Of a stretch of DNA of 35,282 nucleotides, positions 8,552 through 17,712 are shown piece after piece. This DNA comes from Syntrophaceae bacterium (lineage in GTDB: Bacteria > Desulfobacterota > Syntrophia > Syntrophales > Smithellaceae): the NCBI GenBank assembly GCA_016928765.1, contig JAFGKC010000027.1:1-35282 (forward strand), in the 5' to 3' direction. The number at the start of each line of letters is the position of its first letter. Position 1 is the first letter of the stretch. Position numbers and translations under genes: made by a program. Under the pieces are notes generated by a model. That model was given only the letters and a program-made list of their open reading frames with translations. It did no database searches and was not told the origin of the DNA.

Positions 8552-9163
8552 ATGAAGCAAGTTATTATGTATCAAGGCACTGAAAGGTTATGGCATTGGT
8601 TACAGGCGGCTTTAATAATTTTTCTTCTGCTAACCGGTTTTGAACTACACGGAACTTACGAAATATTCGGCTATGAAGACGCGTATGAGCTTCACGCATT
8701 TGCCGCTTGGACGATGATAATAACAACCCTTTTCGCTATTGTCTGGCATATATACACTCATGAGTGGAGACAATACATACCAACACTTAAAGATCTCGAT
8801 AAAGTAATCCGCTGCTACCTAATAGGTATATTTTATGATGAACCGCACCCTTTTAAGAAAAAGCCAGAAGCAAAATTAAATCCATTGCAAAGGCTAAGTT
8901 ATCTGTATATTTTATTAATTGTGTTCCCAGTTCTTATAATCAGCGGATTGGTTTGTTTTTTTTACAACGAGCTCCAGGCTATGGGTTTGCCCATATCTTT
9001 TGAAGCATTCGCGATTATTCATACGATCTGCGCATTTTTGATGCTTATCTTTCTGGTGATACATATTTATATGACCACCACAGGCAAAACTCCCTGGGCA
9101 TACACTGTGTCGATGATCACCGGACGTGATGAGATTGAAGAAGAAGATACTAAGCTGGCATAA
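8552..9163 (+). CDS. Cytochrome b561/b6-type membrane protein (formate dehydrogenase gamma-like quinol oxidase subunit)
   Basis: 203 aa; RLWHWLQAALIIFLLLTGFELHG, HAFAAWTMIITTLFAIVWHIYTHEW, HTICAFLMLIFLVIHIYM; His-bearing TMs; 1-nt gap after the octaheme gene. Confidence 0.85.
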   Translation: MKQVIMYQGTERLWHWLQAALIIFLLLTGFELHGTYEIFGYEDAYELHAFAAWTMIITTLFAIVWHIYTHEWRQYIPTLKDLDKVIRCYLIGIFYDEPHPFKKKPEAKLNPLQRLSYLYILLIVFPVLIISGLVCFFYNELQAMGLPISFEAFAIIHTICAFLMLIFLVIHIYMTTTGKTPWAYTVSMITGRDEIEEEDTKLA

Positions 9164-9204
9164 ACGCAAATAAAAAATATTACGCTATATCTCGATTCAG
9201 ATAT

Positions 9205-9600
9205 TCAGTTAAGCGAGTTAACTGCCAAAAATTACGACAAGGCAATGAACATAGGCTCATTAGGTTTTTACAAAGATTTTATAAAAAAGCCATTGGGAAC
9301 ATAGTAATACAATCAGACGATCAAATCTTTGATTTAGGCTGTGGAACCAGCAGAAATGCTTTTCTAATGATTCATTATCCTGGTTCAACGGGCTATATCA
9401 ATGGTTTTGATATATCTCACAATATGGAAAGACAGTTCGTTCTAAGATTAAAACAAGGCCAAAGAATTCAATTCAAGAACCAACGCATTGATATGCCTTT
9501 TAATCTACAAACCATGTATTTAGTACGAATCAGTGTAATTCATAACATGTTGAACCATTTAAACCCAAGCGGGAGTTTTCATATTCTCGATTTTGCTTAA
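9205..9600 (+). pseudogene. Decayed class I SAM-dependent methyltransferase
   Basis: Frameshifted fragments: ...RFYKKAIGNIVIQSDDQIFDLGCGTSRNAFLMIHYPGSTGYINGFDISHNMERQF...RIDMPFN...LNHLNPSGSFHILDFA; no usable start or intact N-terminus. Confidence 0.6.
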
Positions 9601-9743
9601 TTTGATTTAAAAAAAATATGTTTTCTTTATCTTTTTGTCTTTGAAAAAATTGAATACAAATACGCCTTTGATTTCATCGAAAGAAACTGAAAGAAAATAT
9701 TAAAGCAGATACTAGCCACAATTTTATTTGAAATGAGGCATTA

Positions 9744-10382
9744 CTAAATTTCAATAACTTTTCCCGCGCCGCCTTCAATATACTGATCAGGGTAGAGAGA
9801 TTTTATCTCCTGTTTATATTGAGTGCAGTGGGTTGAACAAATCAATCCCAGGCCATTCAACGATTCAGGTCTGTTCCCATGCAAGCCCCCTATAATTCCG
9901 TAAACCTTGCCGAATTCGGAAGCCGAGCTGATTATTTCTTCTATTGGCGGATGCGAACATCCTGCTATAATTACAATACCTCTTTTGGTTTCAACGCAAA
10001 GAGATTGCTCTATTCCCTTTAATTCTCCCGTGGAATAAATTCCATCGTAAAGTTTTTTTGATTTTTGTATTTCAATAACCTCTTTCGCGTTTTTAACTCC
10101 CCGGAAAGAACGCGGAATCCAAACTCTAACATTATTGTTCTGATCCAGAAAAGCAGACAGGCCTCCCGTATGATCAAAATGAGCGTGAGAAATAAAAACA
10201 TCTTCGATTGCTTCAGGATCAATCTCCAGTGTTTTCATGTTTGATAAAAGTATTGACCCACTCGCTCCTGTGTCAAAAAGAATTCTTTTCCCCTTAGCTT
10301 CTACCAGCGCCGAAAAACCCCAGTCAGCCTGAAGATCATTTCGGGAAACGATATTGTCGTAAATTATGGTGGCTTTCATCAT
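9744..10382 (-). CDS. MBL-fold metallo-hydrolase (COG1237-like)
   Basis: 212 aa; FISHAHFDHTGGL, IIAGCSHPP, GGLHG, CSTHCT. Confidence 0.85.
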   Translation of the reverse strand: MMKATIIYDNIVSRNDLQADWGFSALVEAKGKRILFDTGASGSILLSNMKTLEIDPEAIEDVFISHAHFDHTGGLSAFLDQNNNVRVWIPRSFRGVKNAKEVIEIQKSKKLYDGIYSTGELKGIEQSLCVETKRGIVIIAGCSHPPIEEIISSASEFGKVYGIIGGLHGNRPESLNGLGLICSTHCTQYKQEIKSLYPDQYIEGGAGKVIEI

Positions 10383-10507
10383 ATCTTTCCTTTCATGAAT
10401 TTGTCATAATTATTTCAATCTCCTGACATGTATTATTATCCTTTAAACAATTTATGCTTTGTTTATAAATTTAATAAAAAATATTAATATAATAAACAAC
10501 TTAATTA

Positions 10508-10536
10508 ATGATAAGGAAACGTCCATGAGGTGTCAA
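10508..10536 (-). promoter_or_regulatory. Putative sigma70-type promoter upstream of the MBL-fold gene
   Basis: Minus strand TTGACA (10531-10536), 17-nt spacer, TATCAT (10508-10513). Confidence 0.5.
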
Positions 10537-10595
10537 GGCAATAAACTTGTGCGCGGAAAATGACACGTAATTTCAAAAGAATAGGCTAAAAAAGA
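10530..10595. repeat. Dispersed ~65-bp intergenic repeat, copy 2
   Basis: gtgtcaaggcaataaacttgtgcgcggaaaatgacacgtaatttcaaaagaataggctaaaaaag; see copy 1 at 4405-4470. Confidence 0.7.
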
Positions 10596-10721
10596 TTAGC
10601 AAATATCGTTTGACAAAATAAAGGCAAAGTTGTTTTATATTTCCGCCCGATAAACTGCGGAATTTCAAATAGTTCCGGCATAATAAATTGAAATTTTGTA
10701 AGCATTTTAGCTTGGTGCGTT

Positions 10722-11168
10722 ATGCAGGTTAATTCACAAACTACCCCTTCAAAAATAAGAAGCAGTATGCTTTGGGGTATTCTCTTTGTGCTCATTATCT
10801 TAAACGCGTGCACATTAAAAAAGATTGTCCCCTTGCCTGCCGCTCCCCCGGAAGGCGTCTGGACTTATCCGGGCGGCGGCGCGGAACCGATGTCGATAAT
10901 TTTCAATGCGGATGGAACTTTAACATTTGCCGGCGGTTTTTTAAAATTCAACCCGTCAAACTGGCAATACGACAAAAAAACACATAAATTGCAGGTAAAA
11001 GTCCCCGGCAACGAAACATTCGAAACATATTGTGGCGACGATTATGATGAAGAATATTCCTGCCTGCACTTCAACAACATCACCGATACCTTCGAATGCA
11101 AGCTTACCGAAAAAACTAAAAGCATCAACTTTCTGGGATGGAGTTATTTGCGACAGCAAAAAAAATAA
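10722..11168 (+). CDS. Hypothetical lipoprotein
   Basis: 148 aa; N-terminal TM plus lipobox-like LNAC; no recognised family. Confidence 0.6.
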   Translation: MQVNSQTTPSKIRSSMLWGILFVLIILNACTLKKIVPLPAAPPEGVWTYPGGGAEPMSIIFNADGTLTFAGGFLKFNPSNWQYDKKTHKLQVKVPGNETFETYCGDDYDEEYSCLHFNNITDTFECKLTEKTKSINFLGWSYLRQQKK

Positions 11169-11248
11169 GCCGTCCCGAATAGGTATTTTATAAAAATAGT
11201 AATTTTAACCCATCAAATGCTAAGTCTTCATATAAGGAGGCAATTTTT

Positions 11249-11830
11249 ATGAATATGAAATACAAGAAAATAATCGTCGCGGCATTCATCATTATGGGAT
11301 TATTAATTTTTCTAATAACAGGTTACGCGGAAGATCCGAGGCCAAATCCGGGAATGCCCACACCTTCCACAGGTCTTCCAAAAATAAAAGTGCCTTCCCT
11401 ACCCGAGAAACCTGATCTTTTGATACGCATAAGCGGCTCGGGCTTAGGAGGAGCAAATGATCTTTACCCTGATAATCCCGGCATGGGGCCTTCAGCATTC
11501 AGAGTAAGCGGACAGGTTCTGAACGCCAAAAGAGCCGCTGTCCGCGGATGCGAAGTCAATATACTTCTTTCAGCAGACAGAAAAGTATCGCCTGACGACA
11601 GATTGCTAGACAGAATTTTAATTACTGAAACCATTCCGCCTTTTGACGGCGCGAGGTTTGGCTCCGCCACCCTACCCAGAAAAGACTACGGCATTGCCGG
11701 TATTCCGGCAGGCACATACTTTATTTGCGCTAAAGTTGACACTGCAAACAGAATACCCGAAACTAATGAAAACAATAATGAAGATTGCGTCCCGGAGGCA
11801 ATACGCATACACCCGGCAGGATCAAAATAA
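11249..11830 (+). CDS. Secreted protein with CARDB-like domain
   Basis: 193 aa; signal peptide, PDLLIRISGSG..., IPAGTYFICAKVDTANRIPETNENNNEDC is CARDB-like; SD aaggagg. Confidence 0.7.
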   Translation: MNMKYKKIIVAAFIIMGLLIFLITGYAEDPRPNPGMPTPSTGLPKIKVPSLPEKPDLLIRISGSGLGGANDLYPDNPGMGPSAFRVSGQVLNAKRAAVRGCEVNILLSADRKVSPDDRLLDRILITETIPPFDGARFGSATLPRKDYGIAGIPAGTYFICAKVDTANRIPETNENNNEDCVPEAIRIHPAGSK

Positions 11831-12002
11831 TAAGAAGTTTTGCAGTCCAATATAAATTGACATAAATACCTAGATTTTTAGGAGTGGGATTTTTTGCGGA
11901 AGTAAATTTAGCTACAAGCAATTTCATCCATAATCTCTTGTTTAATGCTTTTAAAAGAATATAGTTTTATAGTTAATGATTTAGAAAAGAATAAGATTTA
12001 AA

Positions 12003-12712
12003 ATGTCAAAAAGAATTGTACGTAAAACACAAAACAAAAGTGCGAGTACTATTTTCTTAGCATGTAATTTCACTAACAAACGTGTCAAGAAACATTTTGA
12101 CGGTTTAAAGAAAAAGTTAGAAGAGTTTCTTCCAGTCCGTATATATATTAGCGATCAAGTTCAGGGCGAGGGCGCACGAGATTTATGGAAAGATATTACT
12201 CAAGAAAGTCTTCTCTAGTAATCTGCGACGTAACGTCTTTCCGGCCAAACGTGATTCTTGAGCTTGGGTTTGCATTAGCAAATAAGAAAGCCAAAGAAAT
12301 ATTAATATGCCGCGATCTAACTCCAGATGGGAAAAAAAGAGTAAGACAGAGATGGTTGTTAAGTGACATTTCTCATCTTCATAGAATTGAATATAAAACA
12401 TTTAATATACTCGATGAACATATTCTTAAATATGTTATGGCAATGAGACCTATTAAAAACTTTAATCGCTTTATTGCTTTCATGAAACGGCAAAAAAAAT
12501 TATCTGAAAAAGCATACATTACCGAAGCACTCGAAGTACTGAGAGAGATTCGCGATAGTGGGCCGATTCCACGTCGAGAATTTAAATCGCGCCTTGATAA
12601 TCGAGATGTTGATGCTAAAATTCTCGGAAATCTTTTAAAACGTTTTGAATTAGCCAGACCAGAACCAAGTAAAGATGGTTGTTGGTGGCTATTTGACAAT
12701 ATAACGGGCTAA
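12003..12712 (+). pseudogene. TIR-like / nucleoside-deoxyribosyltransferase-fold protein interrupted by a single frameshift
   Basis: ORF 12003..12218 (…GARDLWKDITQES) continues in another frame within 12185..12712 (SSLVICDVTSFRPNVILELGFALANKK…); joined they give a typical DLWxxI…LVIxDVTxxxPNVxxELGxA pattern. Confidence 0.65.
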
Positions 12713-12784
12713 ATTTATCTTTATTAATTTGACGTAAATATTCTGTTTTTTTGCTTTAAAATTTAAATTATTAAGGAGGCAAAC

Positions 12785-13330
12785 ATGCGCATAATAAAAA
12801 TTATTTTAGTTGTTTTTATGTTCTTAGTATTATCAATCTACGCAGTGGCGGATGTTCAGCAACCGCCTGCCCCGGCAAGCAATGCCGCTACGGATTTCAC
12901 TCTCCCTGATCAGGACGGAAAATTATGGACGCTTAGCGAAGTTTTGAAAAATTACCGCGGTGTAGTGCTTGCCTTTTATCCCAAAGACGATACAGGCCTC
13001 TGAATTAAAGAATTTGTTGAGTTTCAACAAAACATCAAAAAGTACGAAGAACGCAATATCAAAATTCTGGGCTTAAGCCGAGATTCGGCCGAATCGCATC
13101 GCAACTTTATCGCCAAACACAAGCTCAATGACCTGACGCTTTTGGTGGATGAAAAAGGCAAAATCGCCAAGCTCTATGACGCCGACCACTGGCTTTTGCC
13201 GCTTTCCAAGCGTGTTTACATAATTATTGATAAAAAAATGAATATCATTTACAGAAAGGATATGGGCTTTGGCCTTCTGGAAAATCAGACGGAAACGCTG
13301 ATTGGCGAAATCGAGCGTAACATAAAATAA
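12785..13330 (+). CDS. Secreted BCP-type peroxiredoxin with candidate selenocysteine 73 (TGA 13001-13003)
   Basis: ORFs 12785..13003 and 13142..13330 are in the same frame and the interval is open. Readthrough FTLPDQDGKLWTLSEVLKNYRGVVLAFYPKDDTGL[U]IKEFVEFQQNIKKYEERNIKILGLSRDSAESHRNFIAKHKLNDLTLLVDE; TGA at the position of the peroxidatic Cys of FYPKDDTPGC. Confidence 0.92.
13013..13031 (+). promoter_or_regulatory. Candidate bacterial SECIS hairpin of the BCP-type peroxiredoxin
   Basis: 9 nt after TGA: UUUGUUGA-GUU-UCAACAAA, perfect 8-bp stem. Confidence 0.8.
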
Positions 13331-13417
13331 AAGCTCAAAAAACGCATTACTTTTAGCAATTTAATTTCGATAAAGTATATTTAACATTATCATAATGCAG
13401 TTATTGGAGATTTTACT

Positions 13418-13957
13418 ATGCGATTCAAATTGATATCTATAATTGTTTTCTTGATAATCACCGTTATCTTTTCCGGTTGCACTCGTAACTACGTCGTCAA
13501 ACCTTTTAACATCGAACCAGCGCTAGTTCCAAAATTTCAAGCTAACGGTTCGATTAATCTAATTAATGCCCAAATCCCGGGCACGCAGAAAGTATTTCGC
13601 TCCGGTCCGGCTATTAACTGGGTTGGCGATTTATACGAGTGGACCGGCCAGGCAATTGAGCTGCTTGCCTCTGAACTCGAACAAAGAAAAATGAAAGTTT
13701 CCCCCGACTCTGCAAAAACTTTGAAATTATCGGTTACTGAGGGAAAACTTTTGAGAGAGGCGACCGGGGTACGCTGTGTAATTACACTTAAAGTTATCGC
13801 CGGCAACGGCTATTCTAAAGAATTCATTGGAGAAAATATCCACCGCGCCTCGCCGTTTGGTGAAATGGCAAGATACTACGCTGGTGCTAACGCTCTAACC
13901 GAAGCTGTGATTGCCATACTTAATGATAAAGAATTGATACGCTATTTTGAAGAATAG
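13418..13957 (+). CDS. Hypothetical lipoprotein
   Basis: 179 aa; signal peptide with lipobox IFSGC. Confidence 0.65.
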   Translation: MRFKLISIIVFLIITVIFSGCTRNYVVKPFNIEPALVPKFQANGSINLINAQIPGTQKVFRSGPAINWVGDLYEWTGQAIELLASELEQRKMKVSPDSAKTLKLSVTEGKLLREATGVRCVITLKVIAGNGYSKEFIGENIHRASPFGEMARYYAGANALTEAVIAILNDKELIRYFEE

Positions 13958-13958
13958 A

Positions 13959-15377
13959 ATGCAACCGGAACAAAACCGTATCGTATATCTTGATAATATC
14001 AGAAACGTCCTTGTCTTCAAGGTTGTTGTGTACCACGCCATTTTGGCGTTTGCTTATCCTATACTCTTCTGGTGGGCAACGGTAGATAAAGAAGGCTCGG
14101 CCAGGATTTTTGAAACAGCCGTCCGGGTGATGTATATTTACATGATGCCCTGCGTGATCTTTATTGCCGCGCTGTTTATCTTCCCCTCCCTGAAGCAAGT
14201 CGGCGTATTACAATACATCAAAAAAAGATTTCTACGGCTCTATGTGCCGGTAATAGTTTTTGTGTTTTGCATGGGTGATATTTTCCCGTATCTCATGTCC
14301 AGGAAAATGGGCAATTTAAGCCTTACCTATCTGGATACATTCATCGGTTTCTGGCGCTCCTTCATAGACATCCCTCTGATATTTATGACCGATCCGGACA
14401 TCATGATCAATAAAATACACTTTGATTTTTATCACACCTGGTTTTTAACCCTGCTTTTCTTTGTAACAATTATAGTTGTCCTGCTGTATCTGCCATTTAT
14501 AAAAAAATCCGTTAAACCCGCCATGCCGGAGAGCCGGAAAAATATTATCACTGAAACAATTCTTTTTGCTTTGACGCTGAGCATCATTTACGTGATTGTT
14601 TCCTGGATTTACGTTCTGAATGGCATTCTTCTTAACGGATGGACCATGGTGGGCAAGGCAGTGTTTTTTGAAAACATTCAGATCTGGATGCTTATCCCTT
14701 TTTTCGTATTTGGATTATACGTCTATAAAAAAGAATGGCATACTCGCAGCGATATCGGCAGCTGGAAAATGTGGGGTACGCTTACACTTATCTTTCTTGG
14801 ATTATACATAATTTTGATACACTTTGTTTATCTGCCCGGAGTCGAGGGAATGTATAAAATCGTTGAACACAATACTCTGTTTGACGATAAACTGGCTTTA
14901 CCGGATTTTGATACTTATTTATTGATCGGAACCTTACTTATGTGGTTTGTATCACCTTTAAGCTGTGTGTTTATCCTGATGTTTTTGCTTTCTTTTGCCA
15001 AAAGATTTTTTAATAGACCGAACGCTATAACAGCGTTTTGTTCGAAGCATTCCATCAACGTCTACATTCTGCATTACATTCCTGTGCTTCTTTTTCAATA
15101 CGCCCTGCTGGATGTGCCCATCGCATCTATATTTAAAATAATCCTGATGATGATAATCATCATCCCCGCGTGCCTGTGGCTGAGCCATCGCTTGGTTTAT
15201 CCTTACCCCAAAACTGCTATTTTGTTTTTTGTCGCGCTGAAGCTGGCGGCGCTGGCCGCAGGGTTTGAATTTTATTATTGGGCAATACTTGCTATTATTT
15301 TTATTTCCTTCGCCGCCGCTCTTTACGAATTTACAAAATTCATGATTTCCCGCAATGCCATACAGAATACTGCATGA
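13959..15377 (+). CDS. Acyltransferase family 3 membrane protein
   Basis: RIVYLDNIRNVLVFKVVVYHAILAF..., multiple TMs, typical acyltransferase_3 N-terminus; ATG at 13959 preferred to the upstream TTG at 13947. Confidence 0.8.
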   Translation: MQPEQNRIVYLDNIRNVLVFKVVVYHAILAFAYPILFWWATVDKEGSARIFETAVRVMYIYMMPCVIFIAALFIFPSLKQVGVLQYIKKRFLRLYVPVIVFVFCMGDIFPYLMSRKMGNLSLTYLDTFIGFWRSFIDIPLIFMTDPDIMINKIHFDFYHTWFLTLLFFVTIIVVLLYLPFIKKSVKPAMPESRKNIITETILFALTLSIIYVIVSWIYVLNGILLNGWTMVGKAVFFENIQIWMLIPFFVFGLYVYKKEWHTRSDIGSWKMWGTLTLIFLGLYIILIHFVYLPGVEGMYKIVEHNTLFDDKLALPDFDTYLLIGTLLMWFVSPLSCVFILMFLLSFAKRFFNRPNAITAFCSKHSINVYILHYIPVLLFQYALLDVPIASIFKIILMMIIIIPACLWLSHRLVYPYPKTAILFFVALKLAALAAGFEFYYWAILAIIFISFAAALYEFTKFMISRNAIQNTA

Positions 15378-15408
15378 CATCAAAAAATATTAACCGCGTT
15401 TTTTGATG
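15378..15408. terminator. A/T-rich inverted repeat between convergent genes, possible bidirectional terminator
   Basis: catcaaaaaa-tattaaccgcg-ttttttgatg, 10-bp stem immediately after the acyltransferase stop. Confidence 0.4.
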
Positions 15409-15472
15409 AATTATAGAGTCACATCCGGCCAGTAAGCAGGCAGACCGCACATCAAAAAATTTAAAGTGAAAT

Positions 15473-17440
15473 TTACAGCTTTTGTTTTTTGGGCGGCGGC
15501 GCCATGACCACGCGGTTGCGGCCGGTGCGCTTAGCCTCGTAAAGCGCTTTATCCGCCGCTTCCATGAGACTTTCTTTATCTTTAGCAGATTTTGGAAACC
15601 ATCCGGCCACGCCAATGCTTATGCGCAAATTAATACGCTGTTTCCGATGCGTAAAAACAATTTTTTCTACAGCTTCCCGAATGCGCTCGGCGACAATAAG
15701 CGCGCTTTCGCTGGAAGTTGAAGGCAAAACAATGGCAAATTCCTCACCACCGATACGGGCAACTAAATCACCGGTTCTCATTAACTTCTGCCGCAATGTT
15801 TCCGCGATCAGGCAGAGGCATTCATCACCCACCAGATGACCGTAGGTATCGTTAATCTTTTTAAAATGATCTATGTCCGCCATTAACACAGACACGGCCT
15901 GCTCTGTTTTGACGGCGCGATTGATTTCGTTTCCCATAACTTCATCAAAATACCGGCGGTTGTAAAGCCTGGTTAAGGGATCAGTAATGCTTAGGTGCGA
16001 AAGCTCCTTATTAGCCTCTTCCAAATTTTTCATAACATGTTCGAGCTCTTTTGTCCGCTCGGCAACCTGCCCTTGAAGCTCTTCCGTCGCCTTGCGCTGA
16101 ACCTTCAGTACTTCTTCCTGCAGTGATAATTTTTCTTCGTTTTGCTGTACTATTTTTTTACTTAATTCCAGAGATTCTCTCTGCGTCGCTTCTCTTTCCT
16201 TCCGCTCTCTGTTTATCCTGTCGGCCAGCGCCCAAGAAAGAAGAACGAATTGCAGGACGAAACCGATCATTTGCCCGTATTGGGTGAGAAAATTCTGTTC
16301 AATAACACCCATAAGGCCCAGCATGAGGATAATCGTGCCCGCGCTCAGGAAAAAATACGCGATCGTATAATACTTGGCCTGAACATTCCCTTTAAACCAT
16401 AAATAAATACAAGTGACCGTTCCCGCGATCGGAGCTAAAAGCGCCATTAACTGCAACATGCTTAAAAACGGCTTGTTAAACATAAAGAGAAGCAAAATAG
16501 TTGACGGAATCCAATAGGCAAGAAAAATATTATTTAACACAAGAACCCAGCCGCCGTATTGGCGAAGAGACAAAAAGACGCGGATAAAAATTGTCGCGGT
16601 CAAAAAACTCAGCGTGGCAAACAGCATGTAAGCATTTTGCTTCAACCACAGGGAATTACCCCAAAAATAATATCCGCCTATCCCCGTGCCTGCCAATTCA
16701 TACAAAACAACGGCAAAAATATAGGCGGAATAAAAGAAGTAGTTTTTGTCTCTGGTAAAGACATAGAGAGACAGATTGTAAAAAAACATTATAATCAGAA
16801 TTCCAAGAAATAACCCCAGCCACAAGCTTCTTTTCTGATCATGCGCGCGGAAGACGTCTTCCTGCCAAAGCCCCACTGTTATATACATGCCAGCCACAGA
16901 TTCCACGCGCATATAGACAGTATGGCGATCACCGGCGGGCAGAAAAAAAGGAAACAATAACACGTGGTGCTTGGCCGCGCGTTCATCCGGCCTCAGTAAG
17001 TGCCCCAACTGGCCTTCTAAAGACCAGCGGCCTGTTTTCTGATTATAAAAATAGACATCGGCGCGATCAAGGAGATTCTGTCCTATTTCCATTATCCAAT
17101 GTTCACTATCTGATACTTTGTTCACGATATCGAACTTGACCCAAACCGGCTGGTGAAAGTCGCCAAAACCAAAACTATTTTTGCTCATGGGCAGCCAAAG
17201 AGATTTCATATCCTCGCCGGCTACCTGAAGGTGACTCATGGGAGTATCCTCAGTAAGATATTCTATTTTGTCTATGTTCTGATAAACTTTGTCGTCGGTA
17301 AGATAAAATATTTGGTTTTCTGCTTTAGCAATCGCAGGATAAAGAATAAATGCGATTACTAAGAGTAAAAAAAAGAGATGATGCTTTTCCCCGGGGGGGC
17401 GAGGATGAGTTTTTTGTCTGTTGCCGCCAAAAAGATACAT
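15473..17440 (-). CDS. Diguanylate cyclase with 7TMR-DISM sensor region
   Basis: 655 aa; DISM extracellular domain, 7 TM region, coiled coil, GGDEF domain with ARIGGEEFAIVLP and I-site RTGD. Confidence 0.92.
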   Translation of the reverse strand: MYLFGGNRQKTHPRPPGEKHHLFFLLLVIAFILYPAIAKAENQIFYLTDDKVYQNIDKIEYLTEDTPMSHLQVAGEDMKSLWLPMSKNSFGFGDFHQPVWVKFDIVNKVSDSEHWIMEIGQNLLDRADVYFYNQKTGRWSLEGQLGHLLRPDERAAKHHVLLFPFFLPAGDRHTVYMRVESVAGMYITVGLWQEDVFRAHDQKRSLWLGLFLGILIIMFFYNLSLYVFTRDKNYFFYSAYIFAVVLYELAGTGIGGYYFWGNSLWLKQNAYMLFATLSFLTATIFIRVFLSLRQYGGWVLVLNNIFLAYWIPSTILLLFMFNKPFLSMLQLMALLAPIAGTVTCIYLWFKGNVQAKYYTIAYFFLSAGTIILMLGLMGVIEQNFLTQYGQMIGFVLQFVLLSWALADRINRERKEREATQRESLELSKKIVQQNEEKLSLQEEVLKVQRKATEELQGQVAERTKELEHVMKNLEEANKELSHLSITDPLTRLYNRRYFDEVMGNEINRAVKTEQAVSVLMADIDHFKKINDTYGHLVGDECLCLIAETLRQKLMRTGDLVARIGGEEFAIVLPSTSSESALIVAERIREAVEKIVFTHRKQRINLRISIGVAGWFPKSAKDKESLMEAADKALYEAKRTGRNRVVMAPPPKKQKL

Positions 17441-17712
17441 GCTTTACAATCCTTTTAGTTACGCACAACAAGAACGCTAACAAATATTCACTTATTTATT
17501 TTTCAGTTTATAAAACTTAGTTGCGCTAAATCTGTTAAATTACTGTTTTTTTTAATTAGAGTATATTAAGATAAAATTTACGTCAAGATAATATCTTAAT
17601 ATATTTAAGGATACTGGAAGCCTGCATGAACGAACTTCAACCTTTATTACACAATTTTTACTAATCTTCTGCGGTAAAAGACGATTTTTTCTGCCGACAG
17701 CCGAGACACAGA

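Noticed and set aside
3640-13330. Split ORFs as ordinary pseudogenes or sequencing errors
   Set aside because: Each is a single TGA with frame and homology intact on both sides, at an active-site or conserved Cys, followed by a stem-loop; random nonsense changes would include TAA/TAG and non-Cys sites.
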